Positions 25,221-34,890 of a stretch of DNA of 41,434 bases are shown here, piece by piece. The notes beneath the pieces are model-generated. The model was not told where the DNA came from. It saw only the letters and a list, made by a program, of their open reading frames with translations, and ran no database searches. The DNA comes from a bacterium (GTDB lineage Bacteria > Babelota > Babeliae > Babelales > CAIQNR01), in the NCBI GenBank assembly GCA_947502805.1, contig CANNBR010000001.1, positions 1-41,434 of the forward strand, written 5' to 3'. The translations under genes and the position numbers were made by a program. Positions within the stretch are counted from its first letter, which is position 1; each line of letters begins with the position of its first letter.

Positions 25221-28200
25221 ATGAAAAGAATACTATCAACCGTTTTTCTCCTAGGATTTTGCTACGCACAGGCAGATATTTTTGACACATTAAATATACC
25301 AAAAATCGACAAATTTAATGTTGTGGTTGGTACTAATAAAATTACCGAAGACATTGCTCAGTTGCGCAAACAAACGGATTTTTTACAAAAAGAAGAACGT
25401 ACAGCACATGAAGACCTTCTTCTGCAATCAGAAAAAGTTAAAAGCCAGATCTTAATACTTGAGACAACTAAGTCTACTGATACTCAATACAAAAGTAAGC
25501 TTCTTTTAACGCTTAAGTCGATGAGTCAAGCACTCATAACGTTTCGCTCTTTGCGTAAAGAAACTATTGCAACGAGTAAGCAACATGAGGTTCTTTTGGA
25601 GGATTTTTCAAAGGAACGGTTTGAAGGAATTCTTTCTGAACGAAAAACTATGTATACCTTTGACGATATTCAGAATCTTGGCAATCAAATTGCTAGTCAG
25701 GAAGAAGTTGTAGAACATGAGCAGGCTCGAAAAAAAGAACTGATACTTGATCTTGAAAATGGAGAAAAAAAAGTTATAGCTGCAGAAGAGTTGTGTAAAA
25801 AGAAGCTCAAAGAACAGGGTGACTTTGGAAAATGGCTGGAGTCTGGTGAGCGCCATGTTCGTATTAAAGGTGAGTTGCTTGATGCAGAGGTTGCTCTTGC
25901 TCAGTATGAGCGCGATTTAGCAGCATTAAGGATTGAAGATAAAAAAGTAAAATTAGCTTTTGCGACTGATATGATTCTTGTTCAAGAGCGCACTCTGCAA
26001 GTTCTTAAGAAAAAATTAGATTTTAGTGTTCGTATTTCTTTACGTGTTGATCTTGAAGATGTTCACCAAGCAGAAGAAAAACTTAAAAAAGAAAAACAGC
26101 TCTATTTGACCATAACTGATGCTTATTTGCAGTCAGTTGAAAAGTTAACTATTCAAGAAGAAAAGATAAAAAAAGAGCTTTCATTTTTAGAAAAAAGTTA
26201 TGGAGAGCCAGGTAACAGTATTCAAAATTTGAATGAATGGTCAGCTACCGTTAGTTCGGCTGAGGGATATTTGATTCTTGGTGAAACTGGTTTAAAAAAT
26301 GATGAGCTCTTAGTTTTAGAACGTGAAATTGAGTTACTTAAAGCACAGATAGAATGTGAAAAAGAAAAGTTTAAAGAGCAAGAACTTAATACGGAAATGA
26401 TTCTTTCTTGGCATAAAACAAAACATCAAAAGTTTAAAACGAGTGATGAGCTTCATGCAGAAGTAAAGAAGTATCAAAATTGTTCAGTGGAGCTTTTGCG
26501 TGAGTGTTCTTCGTGTGAGGATAAGCGCACTGCCTCAACTAACCGTTTAAATATACAGAATAGAGCGCTTTCGAATCTTAAAAATCATAAAGAGCAGTTG
26601 AATAGCAAAAATAAAGGGATAGTTGGGTACGATGAAAATAAGTATTCACACATTATTAATTATTTTGATCAAGCTCAGATTCTTATCTCTCATCAAATAG
26701 AAATAACTGGAAATCTTATTGAGGTGTATTCAAAGTCGCTTGTTTATTTAAACAGTTCGCTAAAGCATATCGATGCAATGGTCAGCGAATTACAACGAAT
26801 AAATTTATGGCATCGCTCTCGCGGAGCAATTTCTTGGAATGGAATAAAAAATGTTTTTTCGGATACAAAAATATTCTTGAGTGATATGCATACCCTTGCT
26901 TCTCATTCTTTAGCTTCAGGGTTTGATCTTCATGAAATGGTTAGTTTATTACTTGATCAACCATTAAAACTCTTTTTTTTGTTTATAAAACTTCTTGCTT
27001 TAGTAGCACTTTTTTGGACTTTTTATTATTGCTTGCCTCGCTTTTCAAAGCAGCTTTTAGCAGTTCAGCGTGATTTTAGTGGTGTATATATTATTGGTCG
27101 CGTATTGGGATTTATTTGTCAGTTTATTTTTAATCATATGATAACACTGTTTTTATGGGCCGTTTGTCTTTATTATTTTGGGTATTATGGTTCTTCAGAG
27201 CTGTATCCAAGTATGCTTTTTTATCTTTTTTCTATTCCCTATTTATTGTATCTTGCCCGAAAAATAGTCAGTACTTTTATCACACTTAATCAAGAAAATA
27301 ATTATGACATTGTAAATGAATCATTTCAGCCTCGATTCGCTTTAATATGTTACGTTTTTTTGTATGCAACAATCATTATACTCTGCTTTAGAGAAGCATT
27401 TTTACTTGGCGGCTACTCAAAATCTGAATTGCCAAATATTCTTTTAGCAGCGTATTCAATTATCATTCGTGGATTACTTTTAACCTTTATTCGCAAAGAA
27501 GATTTACTTAGTATTATTCCTTCAAAAACACCATTTTGGGCCTGGGTATGGAGCGTAGTAAATGATTATTACTATATTCTGCTCGGTATTTTTATTGTCA
27601 TCATGATTTTAAGCGACCCGTATATTGGTGGTTATGATAACTTAATGACCTATATTTTCTGGGGTGTGCTCGGTACTGCAATTGTTATAAAAATGCTCTT
27701 TTTATTTTATGGATTTTTCAGAAGAACATCAGTTCTTGTTTTCTTTTCGTCTGAGCGGGAGATTTTACGTGAACGCTTTTATTTGGCAAAAACCTTGTAC
27801 AGTCTGCTTGCCATTTTCTTGCTTATATTTTTCATTTTTCTTGGTGTCTGGCTTATTTCATGGTTCTGGGGGAAAACAATTTCACTAGGGGCGCTTGCTG
27901 AATTTTTTACCCAAAAAAGTATTACTATAAGTATCATTGATGGCCAGTATCAGAAAATAAGTGTGCTTGATATTTTGCGTACCATTTCATTCATTCCATT
28001 AAGTTTTATGGTTGCATCGTTCATTGATAAATTTGTTTTATATCGTCTTTTTGGGATGTTACTTGTCGACCCAGGTGTGCATAATACAGTTTCAACTATT
28101 TCATATTACCTATCTGCTATCACGGTTATTACTCTTGGGTTGTGGTATGAAGGATTTGGTTTTCTTGTTGTGTATTATCTCGGGCCATTGCTCTTTGGTA

Positions 28201-28760
28201 TGGCATGGGCATTGCGTGACGTATTCAATGATTTTGTTGCCTACTTTATTATCCTTGTTCAGCGGCCTCTCAAAGTAGGGGACTATATTAGATTGGATCA
28301 GGAAGTCATGGGGGTTGTTAGGAGAATTACTCCACGTTCAGTCGTCTTACGGCGTCAAAATAGTTACAACATTATTGTTCCAAATTCTCGTATTGTTCGT
28401 GATGTGGTGAATAACTGGGATTACAGCAGAAGTTATATCGCATTTCCTGATATTGTTATTTCTGTACGTTATTTTGAAGATCCAGCAAAGGTAAAAGAGC
28501 TTCTTTTGCAAGCAATTCAGAGCACAAATAATATTTTGAATACACCTGTTCCTGTTATTCGCTTGGAAGAGTTTTCAGTAAATGGATTTACTTTCTTGGT
28601 GCGTGCTTTTATTAGTTCAGAAAAAACAATGGAGCAATGGGAAATCGCAAGTAACGTGCGGTTTGCTATCGTCAAAACCTTGCGGGATAATGGCATAGAC
28701 TTATCATTTCCTGTTCAGATTGTTCACCTTAAAAAAGATGATGAACCTAAAAATTATTAA
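25221..28760 (+). CDS. Large MscS-family mechanosensitive channel (MscK-like)
   Basis: 1179 aa. Residues 1-18 are a signal peptide (ending near YAQA-D). Residues ~30-540 are highly charged and heptad-rich, a long periplasmic coiled coil. From ~575 there are about ten hydrophobic helices. The MscS core begins around residue 975 (GPLLFGMAWALRDVFNDFVAYFII) and continues as RPLKVGDYI, then VVRRITPRSVVLRR and IIVPNSRIV, the beta domain, and ends in the alpha/beta cage. Such channels release solutes at low osmolarity. The plan is like E. coli MscK and MscM. It follows the RecO-like gene closely; function in osmotic shock during host passage is inference. Confidence 0.88.
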   Translation: MKRILSTVFLLGFCYAQADIFDTLNIPKIDKFNVVVGTNKITEDIAQLRKQTDFLQKEERTAHEDLLLQSEKVKSQILILETTKSTDTQYKSKLLLTLKSMSQALITFRSLRKETIATSKQHEVLLEDFSKERFEGILSERKTMYTFDDIQNLGNQIASQEEVVEHEQARKKELILDLENGEKKVIAAEELCKKKLKEQGDFGKWLESGERHVRIKGELLDAEVALAQYERDLAALRIEDKKVKLAFATDMILVQERTLQVLKKKLDFSVRISLRVDLEDVHQAEEKLKKEKQLYLTITDAYLQSVEKLTIQEEKIKKELSFLEKSYGEPGNSIQNLNEWSATVSSAEGYLILGETGLKNDELLVLEREIELLKAQIECEKEKFKEQELNTEMILSWHKTKHQKFKTSDELHAEVKKYQNCSVELLRECSSCEDKRTASTNRLNIQNRALSNLKNHKEQLNSKNKGIVGYDENKYSHIINYFDQAQILISHQIEITGNLIEVYSKSLVYLNSSLKHIDAMVSELQRINLWHRSRGAISWNGIKNVFSDTKIFLSDMHTLASHSLASGFDLHEMVSLLLDQPLKLFFLFIKLLALVALFWTFYYCLPRFSKQLLAVQRDFSGVYIIGRVLGFICQFIFNHMITLFLWAVCLYYFGYYGSSELYPSMLFYLFSIPYLLYLARKIVSTFITLNQENNYDIVNESFQPRFALICYVFLYATIIILCFREAFLLGGYSKSELPNILLAAYSIIIRGLLLTFIRKEDLLSIIPSKTPFWAWVWSVVNDYYYILLGIFIVIMILSDPYIGGYDNLMTYIFWGVLGTAIVIKMLFLFYGFFRRTSVLVFFSSEREILRERFYLAKTLYSLLAIFLLIFFIFLGVWLISWFWGKTISLGALAEFFTQKSITISIIDGQYQKISVLDILRTISFIPLSFMVASFIDKFVLYRLFGMLLVDPGVHNTVSTISYYLSAITVITLGLWYEGFGFLVVYYLGPLLFGMAWALRDVFNDFVAYFIILVQRPLKVGDYIRLDQEVMGVVRRITPRSVVLRRQNSYNIIVPNSRIVRDVVNNWDYSRSYIAFPDIVISVRYFEDPAKVKELLLQAIQSTNNILNTPVPVIRLEEFSVNGFTFLVRAFISSEKTMEQWEIASNVRFAIVKTLRDNGIDLSFPVQIVHLKKDDEPKNY

Positions 28761-28769
28761 GATTTACTT

Positions 28770-29300
28770 TTATAGTTGTACATTCGATACTTGCCACGGC
28801 TCACTAAAGTTAAGATGAATATCTTCTAATCGCTCATGATGTACCAAAAAATAAAAAGATGATGCAGTGCATCCTTGTTCTTTATAGCTTTTAATAAGCG
28901 CATTGATAAAAGATTCTTTATGGTGAATTGACCAGTTTTTCTCAAAAGGATTGTGGTCAAAAGAAGTGTATATTTCATAGCCAGAAGGGGAAAAGAGTAC
29001 GCTTTCAACCATTATTTTTTTTGAAAGTTCTTGTTCATCTTCAAGCCATGCAAGCCAGGCAGTAGTTAAAAGTTTAAAATTTGCATTCTGATTTTCTGAC
29101 CAAAGAACTTGAAACGATTCTTTAATAAAATTGCTGTCTTTTTCTCTCCACAATGTGATGTTTTTTTTCTCAATAATGGGAGTTGTTTGTGTTTGATAGG
29201 ATGGTTTATTCCAATAAATAATCAGCCATTCTTGGTAGGTGCAGAAGAAGATGAGGCCGGCTAGGAAGCTGATAGCCAGGATGACAGTTTTATTGTTCAT
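28770..29300 (-). CDS. Membrane-anchored GerMN-domain-like protein
   Basis: 176 aa. One transmembrane anchor (residues ~5-21) precedes an extracytoplasmic domain. The pattern ITLWREKDS, LLTTAWLAWLEDE, VESVLFSPSGYEIYTSFDHNPF, WSIHHKESFINALIKS and FLVHHERLEDIHLNFSEPW resembles the GerMN-like proteins that follow amidase_3 genes in some Proteobacteria. The best hint is that an amidase_3-like gene lies directly upstream on the same strand, separated by repeat E. GerMN domains are linked to spore and cell-wall biology; the role here is unknown. Its stop lies 9 bases from the convergent channel gene. Confidence 0.5.
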   Translation of the reverse strand: MNNKTVILAISFLAGLIFFCTYQEWLIIYWNKPSYQTQTTPIIEKKNITLWREKDSNFIKESFQVLWSENQNANFKLLTTAWLAWLEDEQELSKKIMVESVLFSPSGYEIYTSFDHNPFEKNWSIHHKESFINALIKSYKEQGCTASSFYFLVHHERLEDIHLNFSEPWQVSNVQL

Positions 29301-29314
29301 AGGGGCTTTTTCCC

Positions 29315-29397
29315 GTTACGTCTGGATACCCCGACGCTCACTCCATCTAGCCAGTGCTGTGCACTGCCGCGACTACCGTACCGCTGGGGACGACGGG
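29315..29397. repeat. Dispersed repeat, single arm, copy E
   Basis: One arm only. Read on the minus strand it opens CGTCGTCCCCAGCGG, includes GCAGTGCACAGCACTGGCTAG (compare GCAGTGCAAAGCACTGGCTAG in copy A) and ends GGTATCCAGACGTAAC. It splits the amidase-like and GerMN-like genes. Confidence 0.8.
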
Positions 29398-29451
29398 AAC
29401 TTAGGAAATCTTTTACGATATTTACTCTCTGAGAGAGGCGATAGATATTCT

Positions 29452-30084
29452 TCATGCATTCTCCATCGCGACTATAATTACCTCTTTAAGTCCTTCAAAA
29501 AGTTGAGGAAAATATGCTTTCCATTCTTTTGATTTTCCTATTCCTACCTCAAGTAAAAATGAAGGAGCAGTTATTGTTTTGAGCGCTTTAAGAGGAAGTT
29601 CTTGTGGTTCAAAAACAGGAATAGACCCTGCATTTTTTGCTGCAGTAAAAAATTTTTGCCTAAAGGTTTTTGATTCTTGAGCATGCTGTTCATACGCTTT
29701 TTCTACAGGGATAAGAGCAAGATCATTAGATTTTTTTTGCATACCAACTGGAGCTAGGCAGGTGTAGATTCTTATATTTTGCAGTACTTCTTTTGCGGTA
29801 AAAAAATTAAAACTGATGTGAAGATCTGCTTTGATTCGGTTAGAAAAAGAGGCGACCTGAAGAGGGGTAATAGCTTCTTGAGAGGTGCAAGAAAGGATAA
29901 TACGTGCTTGTGGAAATGCATCTTGTAATGCTCGTTGGATCGTTTGCACACAACTAAAAGCTTCTTGTGTAATGGTTGTATCTTCTTGTGATCCACGGTC
30001 AAGTACCACTGTAAAAGAATGAGCAGAAAGCGAGATCGAGAAAAAGGTTAGTGCTGTAGTAAAAAAAAACTGTTTTATCGACAT
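29452..30084 (-). CDS. Amidase_3-like secreted protein without zinc ligands
   Basis: 210 aa with a signal peptide (MSIKQFFFTTALTFFSISLSA). The fold outline of N-acetylmuramoyl-L-alanine amidase (amidase_3) can be followed: TVVLDRGS where the family has VLDPGHGG; SFSNRIKADLHISFNFF where the family has RxxxANxxxADLFISIHAN; IRIYTCL for the GxxxYYL strand; APSFLLEVGIGKSKE for PAVLVEtGFlSN. Both histidine zinc ligands are replaced (by Ser and Asn); the late glutamate is kept. So it is probably not an active amidase and may bind cell wall or an enzyme. Its start overlaps the recD2 end by 10 bases. Confidence 0.6.
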   Translation of the reverse strand: MSIKQFFFTTALTFFSISLSAHSFTVVLDRGSQEDTTITQEAFSCVQTIQRALQDAFPQARIILSCTSQEAITPLQVASFSNRIKADLHISFNFFTAKEVLQNIRIYTCLAPVGMQKKSNDLALIPVEKAYEQHAQESKTFRQKFFTAAKNAGSIPVFEPQELPLKALKTITAPSFLLEVGIGKSKEWKAYFPQLFEGLKEVIIVAMENA

Positions 30085-32297
30085 GTTAAATCACTGGTTA
30101 AAAATTGAGTAAGGAAAGTAAGCCGTTCAGTTCCCTTGGTGTTTTTAATCGCCATGGCAAGCGCTTTATATTGCCCTACAATGAAACAGTATTTTTTTGC
30201 TCTTGTCAGTGCTGTGTAGATAAGATTGCGCTGTAAAAGAGTAAAGTGTTGCATAAAGAGCGGAATAATAACTGCTGAAAATTCTGAACCTTGGCTCTTA
30301 TGGATTGAGATTGCATAGGCTAGTATAAGTTCATCAAGTTCAGAAAAATCATACTCAACATCTTTTTCAGGAAAGGTAATGGTCATAATTTTATCTTCTT
30401 CATCGATTTTACTAATCGTTCCAATATCACCATTGAACACATGTTTATCGTAATTGTTTCTGATTTGCATAACCGGATCATCAATTTTGAAGATACTAAA
30501 TAAACGTTGAACTTGTGGTTTTTTTTCTGGATTTAAGAGAAGTTGCATGTCTTGGTTTAATTTTTGTGTTCCTGCAATACCACGATTCATAGGGGCAAGA
30601 ACAAGGGTGTCTTTCGCTGAAATGCCAAATCGAGGAAGAAGTCCATGCATTATTTTTTTAAGATGCAAAGGAAGATTTGCAGGATCTTCTTCTGCAATAA
30701 AAAAATAATCTTGGAGTGTGCATTCTGCGTTTGAGACTGGCATTTCTCCTTTATTAATACGATGAGCGTTGTAAGTAATCAAACTGTTTTGTGCTTGTCT
30801 AAAAATGTAACTGAGTTTGGCTACAGGGGCCATATTGCTTGCAATTAAATCTCGTAAAAAGTTTCCTGCTCCTACTGGTGGCAGCTGATCGACATCACCA
30901 ATAAAAATAATGTGCGCAGTAAATGGCACCGATTTAACGAGAGCATAGGCAAGAAATGAATCGATCATGGATGCTTCATCAATAATTAAATAATCGACTT
31001 TCAGAGAGTTCTGTTCGTTGTAGGTGAAGGACATAGTGTGTGGATTGAATTCTAAAAGACGATGAATAGTGACTGCAAAGCGTCCAGTGCTTTCCATCAT
31101 TCGTTTTGCAGCTCTGCCTGTTGGTGCTGCAAGTCTATAGCTGATCTGTAGCCCATCTAGGATACCAAGGAGTTTTTTGATCAATGTTGTTTTTCCTGTT
31201 CCTGGTCCGCCGGTAATGACCGAAACTTTTGCTTGCAAGCAGTCAATAATACCTTTTTGTTGCGCTTCATTGAGCTCAACTTCACCTTCTTTAGGGACGC
31301 GTAACGATTGGTAGATTGCATCAACATCAAATGAGCGCGTTGAATAATGTTTGATTACCGTATCCAGTTTTGCTGCGATGTTTTTTTCAACATGATAGTG
31401 TTGTGCAAGGGTAACGTAATGCTTGTCTTGATAGGTAACTAATTTTATTTTTTGTGCTTCATGGAGTTCATGAAATGATCTTTTTAGAGTTGCTTGCAGT
31501 TCTAATTCTTCCGAGGATTCCCTTTGTGGACTGGAGTCCTCAATAGCCTTGGTAAAGGAGGATAGCTCTAAAAGTTCGAAGGTCTTTTTTTTAAGTTCAT
31601 CAAGTTCAACGTAGAGATGTCCAAAAGTGGTTGCATTGGTAATGGCAAAGATAATACCAGCTTTTATTCGCTTGGCTGAATTTTTTTCAAATCCTAAGTT
31701 TTGCGCAAGAAGATCAGCCATTTTAAAACCGATTCCCCAGATTTCTTCTGCGAGGCGATAGGGATTTTCGGTAACGATGGCTACTGAACTTGTCCCATAT
31801 TTTTTATAAATTTTTGTTGCATAGGCAGGAGATGCTCCTTTTTCCTGTAGAAAGACCATAATTTTTGCAATATCTTTTTGATCTTTCCAGGCAGTAATTA
31901 TTTGTTCGAGCCGCTTAGGTCCAATACCAGAAACTTCTGAAAGCCGTTCTGGATGCTTATCAATGACATCAAGTACCGTAGTTCCAAAAGCATTGACCAA
32001 TTTGTCTGCATATGTTTTTCCAATACCTTTGATCATGCCTGAACTTAAATAGCGCCGAAGACCAAGAATACTGGTTGGGAGTGTTGCATTGCACGATTGT
32101 GCATCAAATTGTTTGCCGAATTTAGGATGAGTAACCCATGCGCCTTCAACTTCCACATCTTGTCCTGGATGGAAAGAAACTGCATGGGCACGAACAACTA
32201 TAGATGTTTCACGCTCAACTTTAAGGAGGAAAACACAAAAGCCTTTTTCACTATCTTGAAAAAGAAATCGTTCAACTGTTCCGTTTAGTGTTTCCAT
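30075..32297 (-). CDS. recD2: ATP-dependent 5'-3' DNA helicase RecD2
   Basis: 740 aa, the normal size of the RecD2/TraA form found in cells without RecBC. An N-terminal OB-like part (TVERFLFQDSEKGFCVFLL) is followed by helix-hairpin-helix segments (GIGKTYADKLV, SGIGPKRLEQI), then SF1B helicase motifs: GGPGTGKTTL (Walker A, ~360), APTGRAAKRM, TIHRLLEF, LIIDEASMID, IFIGDVDQLPPVGAG, and at the end LAYAISIHKSQGSEF plus LIYTALTRAKK. It unwinds DNA for repair. It lies 15 bases after a secreted-protein gene and overlaps the amidase-like gene. Confidence 0.93.
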   Translation of the reverse strand: METLNGTVERFLFQDSEKGFCVFLLKVERETSIVVRAHAVSFHPGQDVEVEGAWVTHPKFGKQFDAQSCNATLPTSILGLRRYLSSGMIKGIGKTYADKLVNAFGTTVLDVIDKHPERLSEVSGIGPKRLEQIITAWKDQKDIAKIMVFLQEKGASPAYATKIYKKYGTSSVAIVTENPYRLAEEIWGIGFKMADLLAQNLGFEKNSAKRIKAGIIFAITNATTFGHLYVELDELKKKTFELLELSSFTKAIEDSSPQRESSEELELQATLKRSFHELHEAQKIKLVTYQDKHYVTLAQHYHVEKNIAAKLDTVIKHYSTRSFDVDAIYQSLRVPKEGEVELNEAQQKGIIDCLQAKVSVITGGPGTGKTTLIKKLLGILDGLQISYRLAAPTGRAAKRMMESTGRFAVTIHRLLEFNPHTMSFTYNEQNSLKVDYLIIDEASMIDSFLAYALVKSVPFTAHIIFIGDVDQLPPVGAGNFLRDLIASNMAPVAKLSYIFRQAQNSLITYNAHRINKGEMPVSNAECTLQDYFFIAEEDPANLPLHLKKIMHGLLPRFGISAKDTLVLAPMNRGIAGTQKLNQDMQLLLNPEKKPQVQRLFSIFKIDDPVMQIRNNYDKHVFNGDIGTISKIDEEDKIMTITFPEKDVEYDFSELDELILAYAISIHKSQGSEFSAVIIPLFMQHFTLLQRNLIYTALTRAKKYCFIVGQYKALAMAIKNTKGTERLTFLTQFLTSDLTCR

Positions 32298-32312
32298 ATC
32301 GTTGTAGTGACC

Positions 32313-33038
32313 TTATTTAGTGCGTGCTTTTTGCACAAGTTCTTTGTACTGTTTATGTGCTTCAGTACATGAATCGATCATGTCTCCAAAAAAATGTTTA
32401 AGTTCTTCTAAGAAAACAAAAAATTCGCTGGCTGATGCATCATAAAGTCGTTTTTTTTCATCAGGAAGATCAGAATTCATGAGCAAAGATATTTTTATTT
32501 CTTGGTCTTTAAGCCAAAAAACAATCAATTTATGTTTGATGTTTTTTGACATTTCACTTTCTTCTTTTCCATTACGTAATGCTTTTATCTTAGCATTAAA
32601 ATCATCTTTTATCCTGTCTAGAGCTGTAGTGCATGCTATTTGCCGAGCATCATCTTTTGCAACTCCTTCTTTAGTAAGCTTATCTTGAATAACAGCAATA
32701 TCGTGAAGCGCTACTTGTTGATCGCCTAACTGATACAGACCACTTCTTTTTTGTGTTTTTTTATCAAGCTTTCCATATTGGATTGCATGAATTTCTGAAA
32801 TTATTTTGAGAGATTCATGCACCGAGTGTCCATCAAAAAGTCCATATTTGCCATCTATTGTTTGGATAAATGCAAGTTCCTTAAAGTTTGCCTTTTTTCG
32901 CTTGGGTGCGGCTGCACCAGCAGTTGCAGCTATTATTGCCGTATCTTTGTGTGTTTGGTCTGTTGTTATATCAGTGCTGATTATAATAGTTGTGTATGAG
33001 CAGAGCATAAGAAGTGAAAATATTTGTTTTTTTTTCAT
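32313..33038 (-). CDS. Secreted helical protein of unknown function
   Basis: 241 aa. ATG 33038 (AAAGGAAAT upstream) gives MKKKQIFSLLMLCSYTTIIIS, a clear signal peptide; an ATG at 33062 would bury it behind eight polar residues. After an alanine-rich stretch (IIAATAGAAAP) the protein is rich in Lys, Glu and Asp and seems all-helical, with two stretches near residues 110-150 and 170-235 that could be coiled coil. I do not recognise a family. It lies just upstream of recD2, probably as a chance operon partner. Confidence 0.55.
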   Translation of the reverse strand: MKKKQIFSLLMLCSYTTIIISTDITTDQTHKDTAIIAATAGAAAPKRKKANFKELAFIQTIDGKYGLFDGHSVHESLKIISEIHAIQYGKLDKKTQKRSGLYQLGDQQVALHDIAVIQDKLTKEGVAKDDARQIACTTALDRIKDDFNAKIKALRNGKEESEMSKNIKHKLIVFWLKDQEIKISLLMNSDLPDEKKRLYDASASEFFVFLEELKHFFGDMIDSCTEAHKQYKELVQKARTK

Positions 33039-33097
33039 ATTTTTATTTCCTTTATTAATCACGCCTTAGCTCAAAATGAGCAGTGGCGTATTCTTTT

Positions 33098-34711
33098 TTA
33101 AAAGAATTTTTGGATGAGAATACAGGCGCCCCATTCTTTTCCAACTCCAAAACCATTTGTAGTTGATTCAACTCGCAAGCCAAATTTCCAGGAAGAACCT
33201 GGCTTGAATTTTTTTTCTAAAGAACCCCAGAACATTGTTTGAAATCCATACCCATGCTTTGCCGTTGATTTATTGATGATGCTTTGGTTTTTAATTTCTT
33301 TTGGTGCGTCGATAGATAAAAAGCGTTCATTGGTGTGCCACCACAAATCAGTACCGCCTGTTATTTCAAGGCGTCTACCTCGATAGGTAAGGGCAGAAGT
33401 ACTTTGAATGATAAACCCAGGAAACACAGAAACTTTATAGCGAACTGGGAAAAATTTATTAATAAATTGTTGATTTAAAAAATCTAATTTTGCTGAAAGT
33501 TGCCCCGTTGCAGCATCTGTATTTGCCCAATTAAAAGCATTAAAAGCAGAAAGGGGAGTGTTTATAATAAAAAAGCGTTGTTCATTTGCAGGAAGCAACA
33601 TTTCAGCTGAAAAAAGCCCTGAGAGAGATAGTTTTTCACTAAAAATCATTTTATTGTGAGTGAAGACGCCGATACCAAGATGCTGTTTATTGCCCAAAGG
33701 GGTTTGCACAAGGATGGTTGCGAGTCTATCCATGATCGCATATCCAAGTGTTTGAACATTTTGCTGCACTAAGGGAATATTTTGATCGGGTGGAGTACTT
33801 AATCCTGGTAAAAGTAAGTCAGTATAAAGGTCAAAATTTGGAGCTGGAGCTTCAACATTAAAGTTAGTACCATACAATCCTTTTTTTACAGCAAAAGCAG
33901 TTGGGATAGTACCTCGTATACCGGCACTAAAAGTTTGTTTATGAGTATCTATAAAGAGGTATTCAAAGTTGATTCGAAGATCTCCAAACCCAACTTGATC
34001 ACTGATTAAATGTTCGCGAGCAAAAGCAACTTCATCAAAGTCGCTACTACTAAAAAAAGAATTTTTTTGGACCTTTACTTGATCTTCTGGAGGCATATTT
34101 AAATTGTGTTCACTGTAATAAAAAGGAATACGGCCTGAAAGGGTCCATGCATCAGTTGATTTAACATATTCAAACATCGCCCCCGCGCGTCGTTCTTCTA
34201 GGTAGATGGTGTTAAAGAGACCAAGAACATTACTTACGTTAAAGCCAGCAAAATCGACATTATCAATAACAGTTAAAAGGTCATTGAGCTGATTATTGGC
34301 TTCATTTTGGTTCATGTCGATGTAATAGTTGATGTTTGATCGGGTATCGTAAAAATATTCTTTAAACGTTTGGGTCATAAACGGTTTAAAGCTAAAGTTT
34401 TGACCAGGGTTTCCCTGTTCAACAAATTGCTGAAAGATAGGATTATCAATGATATTTCTGCGCATAGGTGGATTGCTGCGATAGTATAAAGGGTTTTGGA
34501 GGATTTTTTGTGCATTAATAGTTGTAGGGTCAGTAAGGTTTATTACCGCATCGTTTTTTGAAATAATTGCTCGTGTTGCATTTAAATTTATGTCTTCATC
34601 TAGAATATAAGATTCTTCTCCGAGTTGATCAAAGGCATTTTCCCATTCTTCGCAACGAATAATGCCTTGTGAGAATACTACTATTAATAAAAAACAACGG
34701 CCGTACTTCAT
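33098..34711 (-). CDS. Probable outer-membrane beta-barrel protein
   Basis: 537 aa with a signal peptide (residues 1-19, cleaved near RC-EE). There are no internal hydrophobic helices; instead many alternating polar/aromatic stretches typical of beta strands (for example FSAGIRGTIPTAF, HLGIGVFTHNK, KFGLRVES), and the protein ends in phenylalanine (GACILIQKFF), the usual C-terminal signal for BAM insertion. The first ~110 residues are a non-barrel region. The substrate or role is unknown; a porin or adhesin is possible. Divergent from the deoxynucleoside kinase gene with 179 bases between. Confidence 0.6.
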   Translation of the reverse strand: MKYGRCFLLIVVFSQGIIRCEEWENAFDQLGEESYILDEDINLNATRAIISKNDAVINLTDPTTINAQKILQNPLYYRSNPPMRRNIIDNPIFQQFVEQGNPGQNFSFKPFMTQTFKEYFYDTRSNINYYIDMNQNEANNQLNDLLTVIDNVDFAGFNVSNVLGLFNTIYLEERRAGAMFEYVKSTDAWTLSGRIPFYYSEHNLNMPPEDQVKVQKNSFFSSSDFDEVAFAREHLISDQVGFGDLRINFEYLFIDTHKQTFSAGIRGTIPTAFAVKKGLYGTNFNVEAPAPNFDLYTDLLLPGLSTPPDQNIPLVQQNVQTLGYAIMDRLATILVQTPLGNKQHLGIGVFTHNKMIFSEKLSLSGLFSAEMLLPANEQRFFIINTPLSAFNAFNWANTDAATGQLSAKLDFLNQQFINKFFPVRYKVSVFPGFIIQSTSALTYRGRRLEITGGTDLWWHTNERFLSIDAPKEIKNQSIINKSTAKHGYGFQTMFWGSLEKKFKPGSSWKFGLRVESTTNGFGVGKEWGACILIQKFF

Positions 34712-34890
34712 AAATTTTTTTTCCTGCGTAAACTCTTCATTATTGCTATTACTAAAGAAAAGTAGATGTTTTGCTTGATTAAGACATTTTCTGTTTAATA
34801 GTAGTCAGTATACTTAAAACATCTAATTATGACAAAGCATGGCAATATTAAGCTTATTCTACAAATTGTTTTTCTATGGAGTCGATTTTT

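Noticed and set aside
34741..34875. Promoter of the deoxynucleoside kinase at TATACT 34809-34814
   Set aside because: The -10 is good but no acceptable -35 or extended -10 lies beside it, so I did not annotate it.
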